Source: Butyrivibrio sp. UBA3740 (GTDB lineage: Bacteria > Bacillota > Clostridia > Lachnospirales > Lachnospiraceae). From it: a stretch of DNA of 26,069 nucleotides. The stretch is from NCBI GenBank assembly GCA_002372465.1, contig DFGW01000163.1:1-26069 (forward strand). The letters are read 5' to 3'. How positions within the stretch are numbered: position 1 is the first letter of the stretch; the number at the start of each line of letters is the position of its first letter. Made by a program: the position numbers and the translations under genes. Of the stretch, positions 1 to 7,210 are shown in pieces. The notes beneath the pieces are model-generated. The model made no database searches. It was given only the letters and a program-made list of their open reading frames with translations, and was not told where the DNA came from.

Positions 1-158
1 AACCGTGGAATAAACCGCAGCGCCCGGAATTGATCTATGAAACAAATAGAATCATTCTTATGAGGGTGCGAGGATTTATGCCGCGAAAGTCCATTGAAAG
101 ATATCTGAGGGTGGCTATAATAACTCCGGCGGGTATTATAATGATTATATCTACATCC

Positions 159-239
159 TTACTGTTTCTTATACCCTGTATACATTGTCAGCAGGAAGCA
201 TACTATTGTTGCCCAGGCAAAAAACTTGTGATATTTCAT
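159..239 (-). CDS. 26-residue single-span membrane peptide at the end of the metal ATPase operon
   Basis: The start codon overlaps the stop of the upstream P-type ATPase gene in an ATGA arrangement, and a purine-rich GAGAGGGA lies just upstream, so the two genes look translationally coupled. The product begins MKYHKFFAWAT, has one hydrophobic segment (about residues 6-20) and ends TGYKKQ. From memory it resembles the tiny proteins called DUF6219 that occur beside such ATPases in Clostridia, but I could not check this. It may be a small membrane partner of the ATPase. A second open frame continues past its stop, so a longer frameshifted product cannot be excluded. Confidence 0.55.
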   Translation of the reverse strand: MKYHKFFAWATIVCFLLTMYTGYKKQ

Positions 240-2338
240 CTTGATCCCTCTCTTTCTGTATCTCTCTTTAGATTCGTCATGCTATGGAGCCCTAAGGCTA
301 TTGTAGAGCCATTGTGTAACATGGCGCCGGTTGCCGGGGCTATGGTTCCCAGAAGACCAAGGCCGATAAGTCCTAAGTTAAATCCGACAACAAACCTGTA
401 GTTAAAATGAATCCTCTTCATGAGAAGGGTACTAAGTTCCTTCAAAGTGACGAGCTTATACAGGTCGTCCTCTGATATCATTACGTCAGCGATCTGGCGG
501 GCGAGCTGGGCACCTTCACTTATTGCAATTCCACAGTCGGCTTCTGAGAGCGCAGGTGAATCATTTATGCCGTCACCGATCATTACAACTTTATGGCCCT
601 TTGCCTTCTCCTGCTGGACAAATCCTGCCTTGTCCTCCGGAAGGACCTCTGCGTAATATGAATCTACGCCGACCTTTTTCGCAACTCTTTTTGCAATATG
701 CTTGGAGTCACCTGTCATCATGACTATGTTGGAAAAGCCCACATTCCGTAGCTTCTTGACCACATCCAGGGCCTCAGGTCTAAGAGGGTCAACTAAAAGT
801 ATGACTGCTGCGAGTCTGCCACCTATCGCCAGGAACAGTCTGGAATACTGCTTGGAAATACCATCCAGTTTATCCTGCTCTCCCTCCGGAATGACGCACT
901 TTTCATCTTCCATTACAAAGTGCCAGCTTCCAATCACAACCTTCTGGCCATCTATATCAGAAGCGATGCCATGTGCAACTACATATTCCACCTTGCTGTG
1001 CATCTCATTGTGCTCAAGTCCTCTTTCAGCTGCTTCAGCAACTACAGCATTGGCAATGGAATGGGGGTAATGCTCCTCAAGGCAGGCTGCTATACGCAGC
1101 ATCTCATCCTTGTCATTTCCTGAAAACGCAATGACATCCACTACCTTAGGGGTAGCCATAGTAAGAGTTCCTGTCTTGTCAAAAACTATAGTGTCCGCAT
1201 CTGCAATGGCTTCCAGGAACTTGCCGCCTTTTACGGTAAGGTGGTTATCCTGACACTCACGCATGGCAGACAGCACCGTCACAGGCATTGAAAGCTTCAG
1301 GGCGCAGGAAAAATCAACCATCAGCACCGACAGAGCCTTTGTCACATTTCTTGTAATCAGATAAGCCAGAATAGTTCCTCCCAGTGTATATGGAACCAGT
1401 CTGTCAGCCAAATGCTCTGCTCTTGACTCAACTCCGGACTTAAGGCTCTCTGACTCTTCGATCATCTTAATGATCTTTTCGTATCTTGTAGCACCGGAGG
1501 CCTTCTCAACCTTAAGGACTATATCGCCTTCCTCTATCACAGTTCCGGCATATACGTAGGCACCTTCCTTCTTCTCAACAGGGATTCCTTCACCTGTAAG
1601 TGTTGCCTGATTTACCAGTGCTTCTCCTGACACAACAGTTCCATCCAGGGGGATCACACTTCCAACCCTCACAGAGATCTGGTCTCCGGGAACAATCTGG
1701 CTTATGGGCACCTGTACCTCGACACCGTCTTTCTTAAGCCAGACCTTATCTGACTTAAGGGCCATACTCCTGGCAAGATCATCCACAGACTTTTTGTGGG
1801 TCCACTCTTCAAGCAGATCTCCGACGCCCAACAGGAACATGACTGACGAAGCAGTCTTATAATCTCCGGTTAAAAGAGATACTGTTATAGCTGTAGCGTC
1901 CAGAACTGAAACCTCAAGCTTTCTGTGCTTAAAGAGACTGACAAGGCCCCTGTATATGAATTTGGTAGCCATGATCCAGGCCTTTATCCTTCTGATGGGT
2001 GAAGGCAAAAAGAGTCTGCATCCATAATGAAGGATCACCTTGCCGATAAGCTTCTCCTTATAAGAAGCCATAAGTTCTCTTCCGGTATTCTCTGGAACAA
2101 GCGCCTTAACATCCTCCGCCTGGGCATCAAAGCTGCAAATCCTTGATAGCAGCTCTTTTCTGTCGCCTTTATAGACAACTGCAGCATCGGCACTTCTCTC
2201 ATAGACGGTCGCTTTTTCCACACCATCAAGAGAAAGCAGATAGTATTGTAATCTATCTGCTTCTTCAAAAGAAAAACGTCTTTTTGGCATGGAAAAGCGG
2301 ATACGTCCACTTATCTCATGTTTAATGACAATTTTCAT
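236..2338 (-). CDS. P1B-type metal-transporting ATPase, FezB-like (P1B-6 candidate)
   Basis: A 700-residue membrane ATPase that would move a transition metal, probably iron, across a membrane. Core motifs are complete: TGE at 248-250 (actuator), DKTGTLT at 387-393 (phosphorylated Asp387), a PH-type HP-loop variant near 425, MTGD at 541-544 and GDGINDSPAL at 588-597. The N-terminal domain has an HMA-like fold pattern but HEISGRIR at 7-14 in place of CxxC. The transmembrane metal site reads SCALKLSMP at 344-352 rather than CPC, SPC or TPC. These departures, plus neighbouring DUF6110-like and HMA genes, fit the P1B-6 ATPases (FezB) of ferrosome clusters. It starts 6 bp after the upstream small gene, so they form one operon. 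The family assignment is firm; the iron/ferrosome role is inferred. Confidence 0.9.
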   Translation of the reverse strand: MKIVIKHEISGRIRFSMPKRRFSFEEADRLQYYLLSLDGVEKATVYERSADAAVVYKGDRKELLSRICSFDAQAEDVKALVPENTGRELMASYKEKLIGKVILHYGCRLFLPSPIRRIKAWIMATKFIYRGLVSLFKHRKLEVSVLDATAITVSLLTGDYKTASSVMFLLGVGDLLEEWTHKKSVDDLARSMALKSDKVWLKKDGVEVQVPISQIVPGDQISVRVGSVIPLDGTVVSGEALVNQATLTGEGIPVEKKEGAYVYAGTVIEEGDIVLKVEKASGATRYEKIIKMIEESESLKSGVESRAEHLADRLVPYTLGGTILAYLITRNVTKALSVLMVDFSCALKLSMPVTVLSAMRECQDNHLTVKGGKFLEAIADADTIVFDKTGTLTMATPKVVDVIAFSGNDKDEMLRIAACLEEHYPHSIANAVVAEAAERGLEHNEMHSKVEYVVAHGIASDIDGQKVVIGSWHFVMEDEKCVIPEGEQDKLDGISKQYSRLFLAIGGRLAAVILLVDPLRPEALDVVKKLRNVGFSNIVMMTGDSKHIAKRVAKKVGVDSYYAEVLPEDKAGFVQQEKAKGHKVVMIGDGINDSPALSEADCGIAISEGAQLARQIADVMISEDDLYKLVTLKELSTLLMKRIHFNYRFVVGFNLGLIGLGLLGTIAPATGAMLHNGSTIALGLHSMTNLKRDTEREGSR

Positions 2339-2344
2339 ATTTGA

Positions 2345-2596
2345 TTATTCCTCAACTACCGCTTCGTCTTCCTTTGCCTTGCGCTCAGCGTTGATCTCTT
2401 TTGCCTCAGCAAGAATGTCGTCACAATTCTCCTGAACCTTGTTTGCTGTATCCATTACACAGTCTTTTGCCCTGAGAACAGCAGCTGTAGTATGTGTATA
2501 GCACTTCTTTGCATCTTTGCTTGAAAGTACCTTTACACCGGCTGTTCCAAAAAGGACTCCGCCCAAAAACCAAATACAATGATGCCAGTTCTTCAT
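2345..2596 (-). CDS. DUF6110-like small membrane protein, FezA-like candidate
   Basis: An 83-residue protein with a short hydrophobic N-terminal segment containing a glycine-rich stretch (FLGGVLFGTAG), followed by SSKDAKK, a helix with Cys and His residues, and a charged, Glu/Lys-rich C-terminal tail. The pattern is that of DUF6110 proteins, which accompany P1B ATPases in Clostridia. Ferrosome clusters have a comparable small protein, FezA, with a hydrophobic N terminus. An in-frame ATG lies 9 bp upstream at 2605, but it directly abuts the AGGAG ribosome binding site (2606-2610). The ATG at 2596 has ideal 9-nt spacing, so I chose it. It lies 6 bp before the ATPase gene. Function inferred from context only. 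Confidence 0.75.
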   Translation of the reverse strand: MKNWHHCIWFLGGVLFGTAGVKVLSSKDAKKCYTHTTAAVLRAKDCVMDTANKVQENCDDILAEAKEINAERKAKEDEAVVEE

Positions 2597-2700
2597 AATA
2601 ATCATCTCCTGTCTGTTTTTTGTCTAAATGCAAAACAAACAAATGCAGAATCCTCCCACATTTGTTTGCCTTTTTAGCTTATCACAATTCAATTAACTTC

Positions 2701-2730
2701 ATAATATGACTAAATGATAACTTTTCTCAA
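2701..2730 (-). promoter_or_regulatory. Sigma-A-type promoter for the DUF6110-ATPase operon
   Basis: On the minus strand, -35 TTGAGA (2730-2725) and -10 TATTAT (2706-2701) are separated by 18 bp. Each differs from consensus at one position. Transcription would start about 100 bp before the small gene at 2596. Confidence 0.6.
2715..2729 (-). promoter_or_regulatory. Fur-like site inside the promoter
   Basis: The minus-strand 15-mer TGAGAAAAGTTATCA matches the 7-1-7 Fur consensus TGATAATnATTATCA at 11 of 14 informative positions. It covers part of the -35 box and the spacer, where a repressor would block RNA polymerase. Weak alone, but supported by the better box at 2826-2840. Confidence 0.4.
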
Positions 2731-2767
2731 ATTACACTTAAACTCATACACTCCTCCTTAGATATTG

Positions 2768-2796
2768 TAGACATCTTCATCAAATTATGTTAGTAT
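2768..2796 (+). promoter_or_regulatory. Possible promoter for the HMA protein gene
   Basis: TAGACA (2768-2773) and TAGTAT (2791-2796) with a 17-bp spacer. The -10 is poor (4 of 6). It is followed by a TGTTAG/CTAACA inverted repeat (2788-2793 and 2800-2805). Confidence 0.3.
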
Positions 2797-2808
2797 ATGC
2801 TAACAGCA

Positions 2809-2832
2809 TTTATCAATACCATTATTGATAAA
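2809..2832. repeat. 9-bp perfect inverted repeat
   Basis: TTTATCAAT (2809-2817) and ATTGATAAA (2824-2832) are exact reverse complements around a 6-bp spacer. The right arm overlaps the Fur box at 2826-2840. It could be an additional regulator site or part of a tandem Fur operator. Confidence 0.5.
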
Positions 2833-2840
2833 AATTATCA
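2826..2840 (+). promoter_or_regulatory. Near-consensus Fur box
   Basis: TGATAAAAATTATCA differs from the 7-1-7 Fur consensus TGATAATnATTATCA at one informative position. It ends 15 bp before the ATG of the HMA gene, next to its ribosome binding site, within the divergent region shared with the ATPase operon. It implies control by iron. Confidence 0.65.
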
Positions 2841-2855
2841 GGAAAGCGTGAGGAA

Positions 2856-3221
2856 ATGATTTCTAATCTAGTAGCAATAATTATCCTGGCAGCCGTACTT
2901 GCCCTTGCAGTATCAGGCTCTGTCAAACACTTCAAAGGAGAAGGAGGTTGCTGTGGCGGAAGCAGCGAAGTTAAAGTTCCGGACAAAAAGCTTGATAACC
3001 CTGTCATCGGTAAAAGAACTTTTATTGTGGAAGGAATGCACTGCGAAAACTGCAGAAACAGAATAAAACGCACCATCAACAGCATCGATGGCGCGTCCTG
3101 TAAGGTCAACCTCAGAAAAGGTCGTGTAGATATTGAATTTGACAGAGAAATCGACGACGATGTTTTCATTAAGGCAATCGAAGATCTGGATTTCCATGTC
3201 GTATCTGTAAAGAGTTGTTAG
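2856..3221 (+). CDS. Membrane-anchored heavy-metal-associated (HMA) domain protein, FezC-like candidate
   Basis: A 121-residue protein with an N-terminal membrane segment (about residues 2-21), a cysteine/glycine-rich linker (CCGGSS, 32-37), and a C-terminal HMA ferredoxin-like domain from about residue 53. That domain has the metal-binding motif GMHCENC at 60-66 (Cys63, Cys66) and ends with Cys121. HMA domains bind soft or transition metals and hand them to P1B ATPases. It is the only clear plus-strand protein gene and is divergent from the ATPase operon. A hydrophobic N terminus plus an HMA domain is the layout of FezC in ferrosome clusters. AGGAAA at 2840-2845 is a plausible ribosome binding site 10 nt before the ATG. 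The HMA call is firm; the FezC role is inferred. Confidence 0.85.
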   Translation: MISNLVAIIILAAVLALAVSGSVKHFKGEGGCCGGSSEVKVPDKKLDNPVIGKRTFIVEGMHCENCRNRIKRTINSIDGASCKVNLRKGRVDIEFDREIDDDVFIKAIEDLDFHVVSVKSC

Positions 3222-3275
3222 TTCTCCTGGCTCAGGTACTATTCTTCCATCATCATATCCTTAACATGGAAGTGT

Positions 3276-5924
3276 TCAAACATAGACAACCTGTGTGCGT
3301 TCTATCTTATAATCTTTGGCCTCTTTCCAGGAAAGTCCGAAGAGCTCCATAAAAATATGATAGGGAGGACAGTCGGCCTTTAGCTTCATGATCAGTCTAT
3401 GGTCCTTTATGGAAAGGTCAACAATGTTGTGGCGGACATCCACATCTTTGCGATATTCCTTTCCCTCCCTTAATAAGGTCAGATTGATTATCCAGCTGTC
3501 GCTTTTTAAAATCTCTTCAAGCCTTCTTCCAAGGCTCTCCTCATCCGTGTTTTCCGGATACGGGCACTGATAGCACAGATGACCTATAACTTTAGGTCCG
3601 TCGATCCAACGGATATCAGTGACCTTCATATTCACAGTGTGTTCGTTGATTCTTGTCAGCAGCTCCTTGTTGGTAAACTGCTTTCCAAACCCCACCAGAG
3701 CGCAGTTTATTCCCACTGTCCAATCATAACGGTCGCTGTATGGTTTGCGCACTCTCACCGTTTTTCGTTCATAGGGTATCCCGGCCTGATTTAAGGCCCT
3801 GGAAAGTTCACTCTCCCAGTAGAATCCCTTCACTGTCGCGTGTTTTTCATCATGTGTAAATTCAATAACAGCATAGGAGAGCTCCTTTTGGTTCTCAGAC
3901 TCCTTGCGGATAGTCTTTGAAATATCACCAAGAGAGATCTTAACATCTTCACTTTTCCTTCTCCGGTACCTGTCCATAGTATGTGCATGTGTGGCAGAAC
4001 AGGCACCACAGCCGGAGCATTTCGTAAGGCATCTGGGTGAATCTTTCGGCCACTGTTTTTGTGATTCCACATACCTCTTCCACAGATACTCTTTTTTGAC
4101 ACCGTTATCAATAAAGTCCCAGGGAAAGACATCATCCTTCCCCTTTTCACCAAACCAGCCCTCGATATCCGAAAGCCCATGACTTTTAAGCCATGCCCTG
4201 GCAAAGTCCTCGGCCTCCTTTTCATACCGTACATGACGACAGATTCCGGCATCTGCCATATCGATCAGCATGGCCTCAAGGCGCGAATCTCCCCGAAGCA
4301 GAAGCTGTGTAAGCCGGAAATCATAGACTCCGCCTTCCAGATCCTCAGCCCCGATGAACACCCCCATTCCTTCCAATGTTTCCCTCACCTGTGGCGGAAG
4401 AAGTTCTTTTGTAACTCTTGCCTCAAGCCACTGATAAGGAGTAAGGGGAAAGACCTTTAACGGCGTCCAGCTGTATACGAATTTCGGCCTGAGTTCTCCT
4501 GTTCTTCCCTCCTCTTCACATATCTTCAGGATTTTTTCTGTCAGGGCAATCAGTTCATCCCAGTCTTCCATGGTCTCGTTTGGAAGGGATGCAATGAACA
4601 TCAGCTTTATGGTTAAAAAGCCATCCCTTATAACCATTCTCATAGTGTCTAAGATCTGTTCTTCAGTATAGTTTTTAGATACCGACTGCCGCAGGCGCTG
4701 CGAAATTCCCTCTACTCCAAATACAATCCTCTTGTTGCTCTGTGCTGTAAGAAATGAGCAGAATTCGGGATTTTCATAAACTGTATCAAGGCGAAGAGAC
4801 ATGGTGGCAATAGTCCTTGGATACCCCGAAAGAATATGCCGGCATCCTTCTTCGTTTACATAGATCTTCCGTATAAGCTCATTCAGCTCCGGATAGGAAG
4901 TGCCACAAAAAGATCCCAGTGTGGTATGTTCCTCACCGGAATTATAAAGCCTTTCTCTCATGGCCCTAAGTACAACCTCGGGACTCCTCATGCGAAAAGG
5001 CATGTACGTAAAACCCGAAACACAGAAGCAGCACTGTCCCTCGCACCCTCTGGTGATTTCTATACCATCAGCAATATGGGACGCATAATTGAAAATGCCC
5101 ACAGGCCTTGTAAGTACAAAGCTCTTATCCATATCCGCCACATAGGCATAGCGAACCTTCTTGGGAACGTCATCTCTTTTCCTGAACATTCCAAGGAGCT
5201 CTCCGCTTTTTGAAAACCTCTCTTCATAAAAAACAGGAACCCAGAGACAATCCCAGGTCACGGCTGCCTTAAGCAGAATCTCCTCTCTGCTTAGTTTTTC
5301 TTTCCGCCCTTTCTCTATCATGGCGAGCAGCTTTGGGAGAATATCTTCCCCTTCTCCCATGAAAAAGATATCGCACACTCCCATGAGAAGTGAAGGATTA
5401 AAGGAAGATGCCCCGCCCCGGATCACAAAAGGGTCTTCATCACTGCGATCACGGGAAAATACAGGAATACCGGCATCCCTGATAAGCCGTATCAGATTGA
5501 CTTCATCTCCGATAAGCTGCTGAGAACAGCATATGGCATCAAAGGCTGCCAGAGGCATATGGTTTTCTGAAGACAGCGGAGGGAAGCCGGCTTTTTTCAA
5601 AAGCTCTGCATCTTCGTCAGATGCCGGACAGAATGCCCTCTCCACAATCCAGGAAGTGTCATAGTCATGAAGCTCCTGGTAAAAAAGCCGTATTGCCACA
5701 GAACAGGCCGCATAGCCGGAGGCATTTACATCTACAAGGGCAACCTTAAAATGCTCCTCCAATAGGTCCTGCTCATAAGCCTCTTTCCAGTCGAAATGAA
5801 CTGTATTCATTTCATCTCCAAGATAAAGCGTCGGCGAAGTCATCATATAAAGATTATCTTCATACCAGCCTTCAAACCTGTCCTTTAACTCAAACATTTC
5901 CGGCCAGGTGTATCTTTTATTCAT
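3276..5924 (-). CDS. B12-binding-type radical SAM protein, divergent TIGR03960 relative with DUF2344-like C-terminus
   Basis: An 882-residue protein. Residues 30-195 follow the N-terminal pattern of the TIGR03960 family (YLGDEMN near 34-40; B12-binding-like domain ending MGEGED, 189-194). The radical SAM cluster motif Cx3Cx2C is at Cys294, Cys298 and Cys301. PWDFID (601-606) and a second cysteine set (Cys632, 636, 639, 642) also match TIGR03960 and may bind another Fe-S cluster. Residues 685-882 occupy the place of the TIGR03936/DUF2344 domain but are very diverged. Housekeeping members usually sit by ribonuclease G and ribosomal genes; this copy instead overlaps the upstream reverse transcriptase gene by 8 bp. 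An AGGA ribosome binding site lies within the end of that gene. The reaction and substrate are unknown; an RNA substrate is speculation. Confidence 0.8.
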   Translation of the reverse strand: MNKRYTWPEMFELKDRFEGWYEDNLYMMTSPTLYLGDEMNTVHFDWKEAYEQDLLEEHFKVALVDVNASGYAACSVAIRLFYQELHDYDTSWIVERAFCPASDEDAELLKKAGFPPLSSENHMPLAAFDAICCSQQLIGDEVNLIRLIRDAGIPVFSRDRSDEDPFVIRGGASSFNPSLLMGVCDIFFMGEGEDILPKLLAMIEKGRKEKLSREEILLKAAVTWDCLWVPVFYEERFSKSGELLGMFRKRDDVPKKVRYAYVADMDKSFVLTRPVGIFNYASHIADGIEITRGCEGQCCFCVSGFTYMPFRMRSPEVVLRAMRERLYNSGEEHTTLGSFCGTSYPELNELIRKIYVNEEGCRHILSGYPRTIATMSLRLDTVYENPEFCSFLTAQSNKRIVFGVEGISQRLRQSVSKNYTEEQILDTMRMVIRDGFLTIKLMFIASLPNETMEDWDELIALTEKILKICEEEGRTGELRPKFVYSWTPLKVFPLTPYQWLEARVTKELLPPQVRETLEGMGVFIGAEDLEGGVYDFRLTQLLLRGDSRLEAMLIDMADAGICRHVRYEKEAEDFARAWLKSHGLSDIEGWFGEKGKDDVFPWDFIDNGVKKEYLWKRYVESQKQWPKDSPRCLTKCSGCGACSATHAHTMDRYRRRKSEDVKISLGDISKTIRKESENQKELSYAVIEFTHDEKHATVKGFYWESELSRALNQAGIPYERKTVRVRKPYSDRYDWTVGINCALVGFGKQFTNKELLTRINEHTVNMKVTDIRWIDGPKVIGHLCYQCPYPENTDEESLGRRLEEILKSDSWIINLTLLREGKEYRKDVDVRHNIVDLSIKDHRLIMKLKADCPPYHIFMELFGLSWKEAKDYKIERTQVVYV

Positions 5925-7158
5925 TGGTCTCTTTCCTCTTTGCCAGATCGTTTTCTTCCTTGTACGCGTAATAGGTCCTTACCAGGGAAACATAGCCAAG
6001 AGCCTTGAGTTCTTCATAGCTGATGCGATACTGGGCATCTGACCATTTACCTGTCAGAACGTAACGGATGCAGTGCTGGTTGTAAAGATCCAGTTCGTGA
6101 AGCCCATCCGTTCTAGTGATAACGGGGAATGCCCACTGGGTCCAGCTCAGGTCTGAAGAACCCGGTCTTCCGAAAAAAGTCCCTCTATTCAGTCGGATGA
6201 GATGCCTTGCCTTGTCCTGCGGGGAAGTGTGGGTCTTGTTTTTATCCAGCCCTATCCGTTTTGTCCGGATCCTCATCTTGCGCTTTAGCTTTTTCAGGGA
6301 GGTCTCAGCGATATCGATCTGGGCCCCTTCAAAGGCTATTCCCAGATAATCATAGGGCTCACCCGGAGAAAAAACATTGGTCTTGTGCGGATCTTCGTGA
6401 TGCCTAAGACCAAGGCGGTGTATGATCTCATGGAGATCCTTTAAGTTGTCTTCTGCCTCCTGTCTCGTCCTGCAGTACATGATGATATCGTCGGAATAGC
6501 GTGCATAGGCGACGCACTTTGGTATCAGATAGCGATCTGCTTCCAAAAGATATAGATTGGTGAAAAAATTATGTATAGGAATACCCGGAAGAGCTGCGGT
6601 ATTTCCCTCTGTCTCTTTTCCCTCAAAAATATACTTACCCCTTGATAAAAGCCAGGTAAAAAAAGCAACAGCCTCCGGTTCCTGTTGCGCAAGTTCCCTT
6701 TGAAGGCATCCGATCAGGATATCAGGATCGATGGAATTACCGTAATCGGCTATGTCCGTCTTCGCCACAAACATGTTCCTGAGCCTTTTGTCGGTACTGA
6801 CTCTGCAAATGAAGTTCTTGGCACTGATTCCTTTCTTGAAGGAGTAGACTTCCTTAGGGTACAGAGCCTCATAATCATGCATCACAAAAGACATCATCCT
6901 AAGAAGCGTCATCTCATTCTCCGTAAAGTGATAAACCGTCCTCTTGCGGTTGGTGTATCCCTTTGGAATCAGCTTCTTTACCGGCAAAGAAAAATAATAA
7001 TCCCCGGCCAAAAGGCGCTTTACATCCTTTATGTAGTCGTCACTCTTTAGATAGGCCAGCATCTTTGCAACCCTGAAATCCTGAATCTGCCGGCCGCCAC
7101 GGAATTCCAGAAAGTCTTCTATCCTATCGGGATCCAGCATTTTTTCAAACAAGTTCAA
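5917..7158 (-). CDS. Reverse transcriptase (RNA-directed DNA polymerase), stand-alone type
   Basis: A 413-residue protein with the reverse transcriptase blocks in order: KTDIADYGNSID at 133-144 (first catalytic Asp135), GIPIHNFFTNLYL at 192-204, YARYSDD at 218-224 (catalytic Asp223 and Asp224) and YLGIAF at 271-276 after a KT motif at 259-260. There is no maturase or HNH domain and no VTG retron motif, so it is neither a group II intron protein nor an obvious retron enzyme. The C-terminal region (about 340-413) ends in a helix rich in Tyr and Lys and is unassigned. The start is TTG at 7158, favoured by AGGGGA 7 nt upstream; the ATG at 7140 has no such site. It is coupled to the radical SAM gene by overlapping codons. 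A structured RNA lies on the opposite strand immediately upstream. Confidence 0.9.
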   Translation of the reverse strand: MNLFEKMLDPDRIEDFLEFRGGRQIQDFRVAKMLAYLKSDDYIKDVKRLLAGDYYFSLPVKKLIPKGYTNRKRTVYHFTENEMTLLRMMSFVMHDYEALYPKEVYSFKKGISAKNFICRVSTDKRLRNMFVAKTDIADYGNSIDPDILIGCLQRELAQQEPEAVAFFTWLLSRGKYIFEGKETEGNTAALPGIPIHNFFTNLYLLEADRYLIPKCVAYARYSDDIIMYCRTRQEAEDNLKDLHEIIHRLGLRHHEDPHKTNVFSPGEPYDYLGIAFEGAQIDIAETSLKKLKRKMRIRTKRIGLDKNKTHTSPQDKARHLIRLNRGTFFGRPGSSDLSWTQWAFPVITRTDGLHELDLYNQHCIRYVLTGKWSDAQYRISYEELKALGYVSLVRTYYAYKEENDLAKRKETNE

Positions 7159-7174
7159 GCCTGCTTCCCCTTTC

Positions 7175-7203
7175 TTGACTCTGTTTTAATAGTGCTTTAT
7201 CAT
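7175..7203 (+). promoter_or_regulatory. Promoter of the plus-strand non-coding RNA
   Basis: TTGACT (7175-7180), a 17-bp spacer and TATCAT (7198-7203), each one mismatch from consensus. The predicted start at 7210/7211 falls exactly on the first base of the closing stem of the RNA. No plus-strand protein gene follows. Confidence 0.7.
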
Positions 7204-7210
7204 ATCCGTA

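Noticed and set aside
30..401. Plus-strand open frame of 123 codons at the left edge
   Set aside because: It runs antisense through the end of the ATPase gene and the small membrane peptide gene, and has no convincing ribosome binding site.
2596..2605. ATG at 2605 as start of the DUF6110-like gene
   Set aside because: It touches the AGGAG site; the ATG at 2596 has correct spacing.
2743..2760. Strong ribosome binding site TAAGGAGG followed by a six-codon frame on the minus strand
   Set aside because: It lies upstream of the predicted promoter at 2701-2730, so it would not be in that transcript; too short to support.
3222..3275. Bidirectional terminator between the convergent HMA and radical SAM genes
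   Set aside because: Only a weak CCTG/CAGG pairing without a T run was found.
5917..7158. Group II intron or diversity-generating retroelement
   Set aside because: No maturase or HNH domain, no intron domain V/VI seen, and no template/variable repeat pair found by eye in the window.
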